A program made the position numbers and the translations under genes. Shown here one piece after another: positions 1-10,825 of a stretch of DNA of 64,000 bases. The notes beneath the pieces were generated by a model, which made no database searches, was not told the DNA's origin, and saw only the letters and a program-made list of their open reading frames with translations. This DNA comes from Monosporascus cannonballus (taxonomy: Eukaryota; Ascomycota; Sordariomycetes; Xylariales). The stretch spans positions 1-64,000 of the forward strand of contig QJNS01000003.1 in assembly GCA_004154925.1 (NCBI GenBank). Direction: 5' to 3'. Numbering within the stretch: position 1 is the stretch's first letter; the number at the start of each line of letters is the position of its first letter.

Positions 1-30
1 CGCGGAAAAAAACCCCCCCCCCCCCCGGCT
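1..30. repeat. homopolymer A and C runs at the window edge
   Basis: Seven A (6-12) are followed by fourteen C (13-26). This is low-complexity sequence with no telomere repeat. Long C/G runs recur only around the assembly gap at 45.9 kb, so this end may also be a weak assembly point. Confidence 0.6.
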
Positions 31-1119
31 CATACGCAACTCCGTTCCTCTGATATCTACGCCCAAACACCCTGAACCCTTCCCAGGTAGTTAGGTATGA
101 CAAAAGCCGGGTCTAGACCTCGTTAATTCCCGGCCCGGGACACTCCGGCTATCTCGGTGCCACCGCCCCCTGTTTCAGGACCGTCGCACGGCGTGTGGGG
201 TGGGCGCACGACAGCAGGACACGAGTACGTGGTAGTGCAGCGAAGCAGGGATACAACCAGGACGGAAAAGAGGACAAAAGAGCAGCGCCGGCCTACCCCC
301 CTGGCTAACGACTGAGGGACCAGTGTCAGGGGGCAGGGGAGTGTCGAGCGGGGGATCTGCGGCGATCTATTGAATGTCCGCGGTCTGGTGAGCTGTCACC
401 ATATTGTGCGTGTATGAGAAGTGACAAGTCACCTCGGGGACTGGGAGAGGCAACAGCGGGGATGGATGGGTAGTGATATGGGGCTAGAAAGCTCGGGGAT
501 ACGATTTGAAATCGATATAAGTGCCTTTAGGCATCTGCACACTTGGTTCGTGTGCAAGTATAAGTGCCTTTGCGTGCTGCCGAGTTCTTATTTTTAAGTA
601 GAAAAGACCCCGATACGTGACGGTAGGACCAGATGGAAAGTTGAGTTCCGAGGATAAGGCGAATAGTGAGAATGAGCGCTCGCTGTCAAAGATGATATAG
701 ACGTACCATGGAATCCGCAATGTTGTAACTGTCGTCGACTATATGTATGCAACTCCCCAGGGGTATTCTTTGTTAGTTACCTCCGCAGTTGTCCATCGTA
801 AGATCAGGCAGAATCCGATACAAAGCTATCTGGGAAAAAAAACCATGCTTTGACGGTTTTCCCAATATTTGCCATTATCGTATACGAGTGACCAAATGCT
901 CCGTGCTAACCGGGGTCCGCGAGGCCGCTTACTATGGTAAACCGGGCTGCGATGCAACCCCATCATTCCGGATGTCCCAGAGGTGGTATTTACAGGCCGA
1001 ATCCTACTAAACTACCTAGGAAATAAGGCGGAATATTTCAGCTGGGCAACCTGCGATACCCCCTTAACCTCTGTCTTTTGCCCGATTTCTTTTCTGCATA
1101 AGCGACTTTATTCACTTAC
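31..1119. other. no recognisable gene
   Basis: The base composition is mixed and only short open frames occur, none of them protein-like. I see no repeat, RNA gene or clear promoter. It presumably includes the 5' flank of the membrane-protein ORF that follows. Confidence 0.5.
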
Positions 1120-1762
1120 ATGTCCAAAAACTCGAACATGTCCATCCCAATCATTCGAGGTCGTGCCCATGCACATCCCTGCTCTCACGGCTATCACGAA
1201 CTCGATATGCATGTCATGGAATACGCATCGCGACCGCTCTTCTGGGCTGTCGGCGCCTTGATACTCGCCTGGTGGGCCGCATTGATCGTTCTGGTCCCCA
1301 AGACGCCCCGCAACGATGCGGGTGCAGAGCCGAAAACCAACAGCATGAATGCGCCACAACCTTTCCTGTCACGATGGCTCGTACCTCAGATTTACTTCGC
1401 GACCTCGGAAGGCCGCACTTTTTTTCGCTTGCGCCGTCCTGGGGTTCCTACAGCTCGTTGAGGGATACTGGGTTGCCGTAACTGGATGGCGCTTGACCGC
1501 GAAGCTCTTCGGTCAGTGGCCCGCTTGGTCGAGCACGCGCATTTGGCTTCAAGTAGTCTATTCTGTATCGGCAGCGGTTTCCCTCTGTGGTACGGTAGGT
1601 GCTCTTGTACTAATAGGCGTAATGTTTCTATTCCAGGTAGCATTTACCAGCGAGCTGGTCTTAATCATTCCCGGTGAAGGTCGGCCTACATCAAGCCGAA
1701 GGAGCAACTGTACCGACAAGAAGAGTGAAGACAAAGAACACAGAGAGGTCTACGTTAGTTAA
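1120..1762 (+). CDS. possible small multi-pass membrane protein, frame broken near 1380-1411
   Basis: I do not recognise the family. Two overlapping plus-strand frames each look like half of a membrane protein. The first (from 1120) has a hydrophobic segment at about residues 40-60 followed by a basic/proline stop-transfer. The second (open to 1762) has one helix at about 1415-1480 and a long one at 1545-1660, then a charged tail rich in Lys, Glu and Arg. Joining them needs a frame change around 1380-1411. The only GT..AG pair there would be 31 bp, too short for a normal fungal intron, so a frameshift or an error is likely. A further candidate intron of 42 bp (1595-1636) carries a perfect TACTAATA branch site; without it the reading continues as a good transmembrane helix. 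It could be an intact gene with small introns or a decayed one. Confidence 0.35.
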
Positions 1763-2980
1763 TTGAACGTACCCAGTAGAAAGCAACGGGTTCCGATCCT
1801 TCCCACCGCTGCCACTTGCCTTCGGGCAGCTTTAAGCGAGCCGTAGCGCAGAGCAGCATCGCGTCGGTGACCATTAATTACCAAATCCATTCTGCACATA
1901 TCTGTCCAAGACTATCGGGGGGATCGATCTGCGGCCATCTTACGAGATCAGTACACAGTATTATTCGAAAGCTCGTCCCGTTATAATAGACGCCGAAAAC
2001 GGATGGGGCCGCTTATAATCATCGCTAGCGTATATCCGTAGATGACATCGTGGTGTTCGTGATGGATAGGCGTTAGTTAAAGATGAGAGTCGACGTTCAC
2101 AACCCCCAACATTGCCGCAAATGTATTCACGATAACTCGGCCCAGAATTCAGTAATCAAGCAATCCACTCCTGGCCAACGAGACGCGAGGTAGACGGCTT
2201 TTCATGCATGGCCGCATTAGGATGTTACATCGCATGACTGGGCTCACGAGGATTTTACCGGATGCGGGAAAAGCACATGTAGCGGGCGATGCCGAAACTC
2301 GGGTTTTCTGCATGCAGTGAGTCGATCATTGGATCAGACAAAGCGATGTCCTCCCCTTCGAGAAGTTCGTTGTCGACCGTAGGCGCGGGAGGGGGATTGT
2401 CAGGGAAAATGGTAAAGTACGGAGTGAGAGGCAGAAGAAGCAGCCCAGCAGGTGGTTGCTTCCCCAGCCTGTCGTACGGCTGCCTGAAGGCTGGAAGGAG
2501 CATTTGGACAGCGGACCTCTGCCACTACTGCCCATGGATCTGGATTCGTAGGGATACTTACCTAGACACACCTATAGACTGGAAGTATATAAAGCTCATT
2601 GTATAATAGCACCACTTGCGAATTTTATCCCCGCGCCTAGTAACCTAGTCATCTTATAAAAGTCAATAGGCCAGAAAACCAGTAGAAGCACCTTTGGAAC
2701 AATGAACGCCAAGCCGTGCCTTTGCCCCTGTTGACCGGATATTCCCACAGTGATTCCCTGGGTATCGCGACCTTCAAACCCCTGAGTCCCGGTCCCTTTT
2801 CCGTACGTCATGTCATGCCCGTACCCCTGCACCAATACCGGCCTGATGGCCCAAGTCAGGAGCCCCCCATAGTCCGCCTACACGTAGCATACACATACAC
2901 ATATATCATCCAAAGCGGCAGCGCCATGTTTAAGAAAAGTCAAGGCTCCCCCACCTTCCTCATAGCATCAAGGAACATCC
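1763..2980. other. intergenic; no supported gene
   Basis: Open frames of 80-145 codons exist on both strands (for example 2255-2606 and 2716-3150) but overlap each other and show no domain or hydrophobic pattern. The stretch contains the 55-bp segment that recurs at 62.46 kb, listed separately. The right end is the 3' flank of the DUF6594 gene. Confidence 0.45.
2403..2457 (+). repeat. 55-bp segment duplicated at 62463-62517
   Basis: The 55 bases are identical, in the same orientation, to 62463-62517, and similarity stops abruptly at both edges. This copy lies in ordinary intergenic DNA. The other copy sits at the broken 3' end of a chromovirus LTR. See the findings. Confidence 0.9.
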
Positions 2981-4920
2981 TCACGCCATCACCCCAGCGA
3001 GCACGGCCATTACCGCGCCGTAGCATCCGGCGATTATGCACTTATCCCTCGTGTTCCCCAGCTCCCCCAAATTCCCCTGCAATACCGCAGCTAGGGCGCC
3101 TACCACGACCAGCACCACAACCGCCATGCGCCCGAGATAGCCGGGGATGACGGCGAACGTCAGAACGGGCAGGATGACGACGCCGGTCGCTCCGATTGAG
3201 AGGGGCAGGAGCATCGGGTGCTCATTGTTCACCCTGCGACAGGCGTCCACGGCCTGCTCGCTAACATTCTGGGGCCGCCAAATTTGGGACTTGGGCGAGC
3301 CCAGTTCGGATGCCCCTGGACGCCCCGCACTCCTCAGATCGGACTCTGCCCTCGGCATTGGCGTCGCCGGTGCGTCGTTGTCGTCGTCTGGGAAATCGTC
3401 CGAGTCTTCTCCGCCGTCTACGCACACGAGATCGTCCGCGGCATCGAGGAAGTGCGTCTCCGCCTCTGCGAGGGGCCGGTGCGTCGCCAAGAAGCCGCGG
3501 TAATCGCGTATGTCGGCCAGAGAGGGCGTCGGGAAGTACTGGGTGTTCCGGAACGACGCCAAGACGTTATCTGTGCGATGATGTTAACGAACTATGTCGT
3601 ATACGTTAGATATGGGGACAGTGAGTTCTTACTGTACTGCTCGAGCTTGAAGCCGATCTTGCCTAGGATGTCCATGCGATGCCAATGCAGGTCGCTACCG
3701 GCTTGTTGCGCCGCCCTTCGCGAGGCGGGGAGTATGCAGCTCTGCAGTCGGCGGTCCTGAGTGTCGACGGCGTCCAGCTGGTGAAGCTGCTCCTCGAGCT
3801 CGCAGAGCTCGTCCTGGATATAGAGTAAGACCCGGTGATTCAACGCCTCGAATCTTCGGTAGATGGGCCGTAGAGGTCGCCCAACGCGGTTTGCACAGCC
3901 TGTGGATAGTTGCGAGGCGAGCAGCTCATAACCCGTCAGAGGTAGCTTATCTGCCCTTGGTGGGTACGTAAAGGGACCTTGATTAGGCGCGCGAGGAGTT
4001 GCCACATTAGGCGACAGATGGGGCAGGTTCGCATCGGCATACGGGATATCTGGAGCCCCATGGCTATGTCTCCTCGGCTTTCCCTGCTCCATTCGCGGCG
4101 CATTGGGAGTGCGCACCGAACCCATATCACCACCGTTTACGCTCCTCTCGGGGCTGGTACTCCGATCAGTCTCATGGTCCTGGACGGTATCAGATGCGTT
4201 ACCTCGATAACCGTTCGAGGTCGAAGACGTGCTCCGATCTGATGGCGACGTGCTCTGTGCAGGACCTGGCGATCGGCGGGCGGCCGTCTCGATTGACTGC
4301 TGGATCACCTCGGGGGTTAATTCCAAGGAATCCGAGTCCAGGAAATTGAGCGCATTGGGGTTCTTCACCGAAGTCCTCCGCTGTCTGCTCCTCAGGTTTG
4401 TAGCGTCGTCGCGCCTAGAAGATGAAGATTGTCTTGCGGTCGACCCGCTCCCGCTCGAGCTTCCTGACCCTTTGGTCGCTGTGGTCAAAATGGTCACATT
4501 CGACGAAGAAGAGCGGCGCTCCCTGCCGTTTGGGAAACTGGGGAGGCTCTTGTCCCCAACTAGATCCCGGGTCGAGGCGACAGCCGGGTGGAAGGGGGAT
4601 TCGTCCGGGAATGCTTGCCTGGCGGCGTCGGATACGAAGACATCTTCGGCATCTTTCAAGGCGCTAGGCGATCGCCTGTGGGCCTTCTTCCGTGGACCTA
4701 CAAAGCCGGGATCGTCGTTCAACATGGCATTAACAGGTGCTGCGTGCGTCGGTAGCTTCGGAAGGGAGCCCCCCCTAAACGAAGCACGCCAGATAGGGCG
4801 TGTTTGATTCTTGATATGCTCACTGTCGGCCATGATGGACACTGAATCCCAGTTAAATCGACCTGCGCACCTGCGACTTCCCGGTTGGTACCGTGGCAGA
4901 TGGAAAGGGAGGTTCTGCAC
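2981..4920 (-). CDS. DUF6594-family membrane protein (two exons)
   Basis: Exon 1 is 4920-3633 and exon 2 is 3570-2981, giving 625 residues from the first Met. A more conventional start is the internal Met at 4833 (sequence MADSEHIKNQ), which gives 596. The N-terminal half is Ser/Arg/Pro-rich and looks disordered. The DUF6594 core begins at about residue 320 of the long form with a GYELLASQLS block. An arginine- and glutamate-rich helical part (REF..LNHRVLLYIQDELCELE type) follows and runs across the exon junction. Exon 2 ends in three hydrophobic helices close to the C-terminus, the usual layout of this fungal family. Splicing at 3571-3632 joins the core in frame. The family's function is unknown; membrane location is inferred. 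No damage is visible. Confidence 0.85.
3571..3632 (-). other. 62-bp intron of the DUF6594 gene
   Basis: Read on the minus strand it starts GTAAGA, contains TATCTAACG as branch site and ends GCACAG. It is a phase-1 intron. Removing it joins a helix ending LEQY to one starting ASFRNTQYF, as expected inside the DUF6594 core. Confidence 0.8.
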
Positions 4921-5968
4921 CGGCAGCAGAAGAATTGGGTTAAAATAGTTTGTTATATTTCAGACAGATACGTGACACAGATATATGAGACAGTCAGACT
5001 TGACGTGGGACATCTGTCTACGTAATCTTACATCAGGCTGTCAAGGTCGGATTAGATGTCAACAGATAGCGCGCGATTGGGGCGCAGAAGTCGATAAGGA
5101 CGGTATAAGAACAATTGGTTACGTGGACAGATGAAGGCGAAGAGCAGTAATGAACAGCAAGCATTAATACATGAGACCCAGGCAGGGTCGAGAGAGTCAG
5201 ACTAGAAGAATATCATCACAGGCTATAGCACAAACGTAATATGAGGTCTGCGCCCGAGAGAATAGATGGGACGTGAAGGAGGGAACCAACAGCTCAAGCC
5301 ACCCTACAGTAAAACAGGGAAACGGGGAAGGATGGGGAGGGGATCATGTTCAGCCAAGGGAGGGAACCGTGGACAAGGGGGGTGTTTCAATTTTGGCGAG
5401 AAGGAGGTGTGGAAGCACCAATGGGAAACTCCCGGTGATGTGATAGAACGCTAGAAGAACAGGTGAAGTTCAAGGGTATGGCATGACCTGCCGAAGCTGC
5501 GAGACATCATCGTATGCAGCGTGTGTATGCACTGACTGCCCAATGATTCGGCATAAACGCTTTGTGGAATTGACACGTTTGATTGGAAGATGAAATGGAA
5601 GAGTCGATTAATATGCAAATGCCGATGTGATGTGACTGGCAGGTGATGGGATGATGTTCGTTGGACTTGGATCCTTCAGCGCAGTCCCGGGATTTGACGT
5701 ACCTAGGTCAAGGTCTTAGGTACGTTAGTAAAGCTCTATGACAAAATGTGTCGCCCGCCCCGGTCGGGGTTCCTTCCAGCGGGGTTGATAGGGCTAATTA
5801 TAGGCTGTCAGGGATGCCCCCGTCCATCTTTTAGCTCAGCTTTCAGCCTTTCAGCCCAGGCTGGCATGACCTGGCCTGTGCGTTCGCTGAGGTACCTTAA
5901 GTGGGACTCCTGGAGCTCTGAGATTTCGAAGAGTTGCAACTATTCAGAGGGAGGATGAAAGCCACAGC
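4921..5968. other. divergent intergenic region upstream of the DUF6594 and GatB genes
   Basis: About 1 kb lies between two divergently transcribed genes and so should hold both promoters. The half nearer the DUF6594 gene is purine-rich with many GGGA/AGGA words. No TATA box or known operator stands out, and I do not support the small open frames at 5266 and 5746. Confidence 0.5.
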
Positions 5969-7852
5969 ATGGCGCGCTTCACCACTTCCACCCTAAGCAA
6001 ATACTTGCTCCAGGGTCAATTGCCCACCAAAGGCTGTTTAGGATCGCGGCAACTGAGACCCTCTCTACGGGCCCGGAACCTGCCTTTCTTGGCACGCCAA
6101 AATCTTTCAATATCGGCTTCTGTCGCCGCTCGAGCTTTGCACACCGAGACAGCACCGGCTCCTCCCGGGGTTCATGTGCCTCTACGGAAGCAGTTGAAAG
6201 ATGAGGCAAAGAAACAAAAGGCAGCGGGGACGAAGAAGAAGAAGAATGCGAACAATCAGGTTGTCGACGGTTGGGAGCTCACCGTGGGAATCGAGATCCA
6301 CGCCCAGCTGAACACCGCAAAGAAGCTCTTCTCGGCCGCCACCACCTCGTTCAATGACGGCCCGAACACTCGTGTCGCATTCTTCGACCTAGCTATACCC
6401 GGAAGCCAGCCTGTCTTTCAGAGGGAAACCCTGATACCAGCTCTGAGGGCCGCTTTAGCATTGAACTGCCAGATCCAACCCGTGAGCAGGTTCGATCGGA
6501 AGCATTATTTCCACTGGGACCAGCCGTCCGGGTATCAGATCACGCAATATTATGAACCGTTTGCGCGAGATGGCAGCATCACTTTACAGGCAAGAGACGG
6601 TATCGCCGCCGAGGATGGCGAGGGTGTAACTATAGGCATCAAGCAAATTCAGATGGAGCAAGATACTGCCAAGACCCTTGCCCAACCCGGTGGGGTACAC
6701 TGGATTGACTTCAATCGCGTTGGCGCGCCCCTCATCGAGATCATTACATTGCCCGAGATTCATCATCCCGCTACTGCAGCGGCATTAGTCCGTAAAGTCC
6801 AGATCCTGCTCAACGCAGTCGACTCATGTGTCTCGGGTATGGAGGCCGGTGGCCTGCGCGCCGATGTCAACGTCTCGGTTCGGCGCAGCGACGACCCGTC
6901 CGCACCCCTCGGTCAGCGCACCGAGATCAAGAATCTGAGTAGTTTTAAGGCCGTCGAGGACGCCATCATCGCCGAGCGCGATAGGCAGATCGCGGTCCTC
7001 GAGGCCGGCGGGGTCATCGAAGGCGAGACGCGCGGCTGGTCCATCGGCTCGACCGAGACCCGTCGCCTGCGGGGCAAGGAGGGCGAGGTCGACTACCGAT
7101 ACATGCCGGATCCCGATCTGGCCCCCGTAGTGATCGGTGACGACCTAGTATCTCACCTCCGTGGGAGCATGGGCCAGCTGCCTGATGTCGAGGTCGACGT
7201 GCTGATCAAGGAGTTCGAGCTCACGCCGAAGGACGCGCTGTCACTGACGGCGCTGGACGGGGGCATGCGGGTCGAGTATTTTTGGAATGTAGTAGATGCG
7301 CTGGCTGCTCGGCTCGGATCGGGCAGGATTGAGAATCTGACTTGTTTCCAACTCGCCGCGAACTGGATCCTCCACGAACTGGGCCGCCTCACATCGGAAC
7401 GAAGCGAGGCGGCATCCGAGGAGCTCGGGTTTACTGAGGATGGCCAATGCCAGCGTGTGCCGGTCCAACAGCTAGGCGATATACTCTTCTACCTGCACAC
7501 GCGGAAGATCACGGCCAAGATCGCCAAGGAGCTGCTGTGGGTCGTGTTCCGGGGCACGATCCCGGAGAAGTACCCTTCGGTCCTGGGCGCCATCGAGGAG
7601 GAAAACTTGTGGTTCGACGAGCTGTCGGAAGCCGAGTACGCGGAGCTCGCCGACGAGGCCGTGGAGGGCCAGGAGGACGTCGTGAGGCAGTTCGTCGACT
7701 ACAAGCAGTATCCCCAGGGGAAGCTCATGTTCCTGGTCGGCCGCATGATTAGGCTGGGCCCCGAGGAGCGGATAGACCCCAAGAACGCAGAGAAGGTTAT
7801 GCGAACGGCGCTCGCCGAGAAGTATGTGCCGGCTTTGAAGGCTTCGGGTTGA
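5969..7852 (+). CDS. PET112: mitochondrial glutamyl-tRNA(Gln) amidotransferase subunit B
   Basis: Subunit B of the GatCAB/GatFAB amidotransferase converts Glu-tRNA(Gln) to Gln-tRNA(Gln), which mitochondria need for protein synthesis. The ORF is a single exon of 627 residues. Residues 1-60 are rich in Arg, Ser, Thr and Leu with almost no acidic residues, fitting a mitochondrial presequence. A Lys-rich linker follows, and the GatB core starts at about residue 101 (GWELTVGIEIHAQL). The family signature WIDFNRVGAPLIEI is at 245-258, the ADVNVSVR block at 298-305 and the TEIKNLSSFKAVEDA block at 318-332. The C-terminal 140 residues match the GatB/YqeY tRNA-binding domain and end with the usual N-x-x-K-V-M pattern. 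The start is the first Met before the presequence. No frame damage is seen, and it is one of the few clearly functional genes in the window. Confidence 0.96.
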   Translation: MARFTTSTLSKYLLQGQLPTKGCLGSRQLRPSLRARNLPFLARQNLSISASVAARALHTETAPAPPGVHVPLRKQLKDEAKKQKAAGTKKKKNANNQVVDGWELTVGIEIHAQLNTAKKLFSAATTSFNDGPNTRVAFFDLAIPGSQPVFQRETLIPALRAALALNCQIQPVSRFDRKHYFHWDQPSGYQITQYYEPFARDGSITLQARDGIAAEDGEGVTIGIKQIQMEQDTAKTLAQPGGVHWIDFNRVGAPLIEIITLPEIHHPATAAALVRKVQILLNAVDSCVSGMEAGGLRADVNVSVRRSDDPSAPLGQRTEIKNLSSFKAVEDAIIAERDRQIAVLEAGGVIEGETRGWSIGSTETRRLRGKEGEVDYRYMPDPDLAPVVIGDDLVSHLRGSMGQLPDVEVDVLIKEFELTPKDALSLTALDGGMRVEYFWNVVDALAARLGSGRIENLTCFQLAANWILHELGRLTSERSEAASEELGFTEDGQCQRVPVQQLGDILFYLHTRKITAKIAKELLWVVFRGTIPEKYPSVLGAIEEENLWFDELSEAEYAELADEAVEGQEDVVRQFVDYKQYPQGKLMFLVGRMIRLGPEERIDPKNAEKVMRTALAEKYVPALKASG

Positions 7853-8515
7853 GTCGATTTGTTATCTTTATGGTCACTGCTATCCGAACAATTAATTAAG
7901 AGTTTTAAGGGCGGATGTTCAAGTAATATTTTCTAGATGTGTACGGCATCAAACACCCTAACATAACTCTTTATCTGGGACAACTACGTGCTAGGAGACG
8001 CCGCGACGAGCTTGAACTCGAGCGCATGCTTCTTATCCACCTTGCCTCCCATAATCCAACCAGCCAACCCATCCTCATCCTCCGCTCAAAAAGTAACTCT
8101 AACATCCGAGCTATTACCCCCCACCGCCGCCACGACACCTACCATGCCCGTAGGCTGCACCATCCGCCGGACCTTTCCTTTCAGTCACCGTGGCGTGTTG
8201 TCGAGACACCAAGACGACGCCATACGGCTCCATCTGTCTTCCGAGATTGCCGCTAGAGCCCAATGCCCGCCGAAGTCGAAGGGAAAAAAGGTGAGGAATA
8301 GAGAGTAACAGCGACAAAACCCCCGCCCAACTTTTCCCGCCCATACCAGGAGGGGCGTACGCGATCCCCTCTGCGTCACTGCCTCCAGCACGCGGGGGGT
8401 TTTTTTTTTCTGATTGGCGGGCTCGTGCTTGATGATTTTGTTCTTACGCCCTCTCTCAGCAGTAGGGGTTTAAGTTAAGCTGCCGGTTTTACCAGCTCTC
8501 GTCGTCGGTCCGCTG
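7853..8515. other. intergenic region with a G6/T10 run
   Basis: This is the GatB 3' flank followed by a pyrimidine-rich stretch and a GGGGGG-TTTTTTTTTT run near 8395-8410. The small open frames at 7939-8391 lie on top of one another and show no protein-like features. Confidence 0.45.
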
Positions 8516-9214
8516 GTGGCGCGTGCAGTGTGCAGCGTGAGGGCTCCGCCCACGATGGTGCCCCGCCGAGTCGCCGCTCCAGCACGAGAAGACGGGGGTC
8601 CGACTGCGCCTTTCCAGCATAGGCTGCATCAGGACTTCAGTAGTTGCGAAGGTGAATCAAAGAAGGCGTTCGACCAAGAAGACAACGAGGATGATGAGGA
8701 TTATAACCCTTCACAAGCCGAAGCAGCTCAGCCACCGCGCAAGCGTCGCAAACTATCCACGCTTTCTCGTCGCGACCGTATCCTTGAGGCTAAAGAACAC
8801 CGACCACAGGGTTCGTCTCCGGTTCACGATTCATCTGAAGGAGAAATGGCTGTAGATACTGTTTAGGCGAGGTACGAAGAGTAGCCGCTCCAGGACGCAT
8901 TCTCTAAGCGCGCAACGGAAGATGGCAGGATAGTTTTCCAACTGCATGGGACCCATGGGACTCATATCATAAGCACCACCGAAAGGTAAAGCGAGCAAAT
9001 CATTTTAGTACAAGAAAAAGATATGGCGCATCGGCATAAAGGCACCGGACTGGTGGGGGTATGGTTACGGCGGACGAAGATGCACCGCTCGTCAAGCTCA
9101 AGGAGGATGATCGCCTACCCTGGGCGGAATCTATAGGCAGTTCTAGGAAGAATTCCAGGGCAGAGCAAGGGCACCGTGCAGACGAGGTACTGTACAAGGC
9201 TGAAGGGAAAGTAG
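8516..9214 (+). pseudogene. decayed Myb/SANT-domain nuclear protein gene
   Basis: The first frame (8516-8866; a better start is Met at 8553) encodes an acidic stretch of Asp/Glu followed by a basic nuclear-localisation-like cluster PPRKRRKLS. The same frame continues past two TAG codons at 8864 and 8882 (the second reads EE-stop-PLQ) to about 8945. From 9061 an open frame gives a Myb/SANT-like pattern, an acidic segment then DRLPWAE. After a frame slip near 9130-9150 the third-helix part follows (GTVQTRYCTRLKGK, then stop at 9214). The order acid/basic linker then a C-terminal Myb-like helix set fits fungal one-repeat Myb-like DNA-binding proteins. At least two stops and one frameshift mean it cannot make a full protein. 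The family assignment rests on the short C-terminal motif only. Confidence 0.55.
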
Positions 9215-9959
9215 GTAGAGGGCTGGTAGGAGGGAGAAATATGTACTACATATTCAAAAAGTAGAGGAGTCGCTCGTTATCGTCTTGGACGTATGACTTC
9301 CCAACGCTCGCCTGCGTCCCTTCACTTGACAACCCACCCGCAGAACCCGCCGCTGACCCACCCCGCCAAAGCGGCGTGAATCTGGCCAACCAAACCCCAA
9401 GATGCGCCTTGCGCTTCATGCTACGCCTGACCTTAAATTATTGTTCGGCTCGATCCTGAAGTTACAAGATGCGTGTCGGGAAACCTCCTTCAGCCTACAG
9501 AGCTCCGCCCAATCTGGGGAGCCGGTACGCGAGACATCCTCATTACCTACCTCAGCCCATTTCACCACACCAGTGATCCCAAACATGAGAACAGGCACGT
9601 CTGCTTGCCCAGCTTACGATATTCGAAATCACAGAAACGCGCCTCGTTGCACCAAAATAAATGTACCGCATAAGTCGTAGTCAAATTTCCTTTACAACCA
9701 TCATACCAAGTCCGACGCCTTCAACTCGTTCTTACGCTCCTTACACGACAATCTCCCTCCGCTCGATGCACGCTCCATAGGCGTCCCATCCCTCGCTTTC
9801 ATTATCCATCTCCTCTCCTCAGCTGGCTTGGCGTTACATATTTTGTCAATTATTATAGGAGCAGGTTTGCTTGACTCGAAAGTTTTGTCTGGCTGCGAGA
9901 CAGAGCACGACCTCTCTGGGGCAATGACGTAGCAGGGGATCTCGCAGTTCATGCCCCGT
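9215..9959. other. intergenic region downstream of the broken NLR gene
   Basis: It lies between the SANT pseudogene and the ankyrin tail. The open frames (9402-9680, 9701-10000) have no domain features. I see no repeat or RNA gene. Confidence 0.45.
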
Positions 9960-10706
9960 TTATAAAGACAGATGTTCTGGCAGTTGTTTAGGCAGCGCAA
10001 TTTGAAGTAGTTTCGCCGTTCGCTCGTGCCCGTTTATTACAGCCCACGCCAGCGGTGTCTTGCCTCTGTTGTCTTTCGAATCGAAGTCGGCGCTATTGTC
10101 GAGGAGCAGCTTAACGATCGTCTCGTGCCCGTTCGCCGCAGCGTACCATAACGGCGTCCAGCCACTGTTCGATTTAGACTCAAGATCGGCGCCTTTTTCG
10201 AGCAGCAGCTTTACGACCGTATCATGCCCTTGCCCTGCAGCCAACGACAGCGGCGTCTGGCCATAATCCTTATCTTTGGACTCCCGCTGAGCGCCCCTCT
10301 CAAGCAACAGCTTGACGACCGCTTCATGCCCGTTTGCTGCAGCGTACAATAGCGGCGTCCGACTAGAATGGCCTTTTGACTCCGTGTCAGCACCTTCTTC
10401 GAGTAGCAGCTTGACTACCTCGACGTGGCCATTGTTTGCAGCCGAGTTTAACGGCGTCCATCCGTCCCGACCAGCGACAGCCATATCGGCGCCATTTTCG
10501 AGAAGCAATTTAACTACCTCGACGTGGCCATTGTCTGCAGCCAAATTTAATGGTGTCGATCCGTTTCCATTCGCGACTGATATATCGGCACCGTTTTCAA
10601 GAAGTAACTTGATTATCTCGGCGTGGCCATTGTTTGCAGCCGAGTATAACGGTGTCCATCCGTCGTGATCAGCAACCGTTATATCGGCTCCGTTTTCGAC
10701 AAGTAG
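9960..10706 (-). pseudogene. NLR part 4: C-terminal ankyrin repeats
   Basis: Seven full repeats and one partial 33-residue ankyrin repeat follow one another with the motif GxTPLxxAAxNGHxxVVKLLLExGAD. The frame extends a little upstream (to 10751), but those 14 residues come from the 74-bp insertion, not from the receptor. The last repeat is followed by a short tail and a natural stop at 9960. Repeats are highly similar at DNA level, as is common in NLR recognition domains under concerted evolution. Detached from NACHT, this part has no obvious start or promoter and is probably not expressed as a functional protein. Confidence 0.85.
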
Positions 10707-10711
10707 CTTAA

Positions 10712-10785
10712 TGTCAGATCCTGAAGTGCCGAAAAATGTGAGGCCCCACACTACGGCAGGACACTATCAGATCTTAAGTCTCACA
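10712..10785. mobile_element. 74-bp insertion with TG..CA ends and 5-bp target duplication
   Basis: The insert starts TGTCAGATCC and ends AGTCTCACA. It is bounded by CTTAA on both sides (10707-10711 and 10786-10790). It interrupts an ankyrin codon series and is not ankyrin-like. The ends share only an imperfect TGT-AGA inverted match. It may be a tiny non-autonomous element or solo-LTR-like remnant; nothing in it could encode a protein. Confidence 0.6.
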
Positions 10786-10801
10786 CTTAACTACGGTGTG
10801 T

Positions 10802-10825
10802 CACAGGGATCACTGGGACAAAACC
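10802..10825 (+). repeat. left terminal inverted repeat, 24-bp perfect core
   Basis: It begins CACAGGGATCACTGGG and is matched base for base by the complement of 15840-15817. It has escaped RIP-type change even though the interior has not. Confidence 0.9.

Noticed and set aside
2981..3562. Separate gene for the three-helix membrane segment
   Set aside because: A canonical 62-bp intron joins it in frame to the upstream DUF6594 core, so it is exon 2.
7447..7752. Arginine/glycine-rich open frame overlapping the GatB gene
   Set aside because: It is an alternative frame of a GC-rich, conserved coding region.
9701..10000. 99-codon minus-strand frame overlapping the ankyrin tail
   Set aside because: Different frame from the ankyrin repeats, no domain and overlaps the natural stop of the NLR gene.
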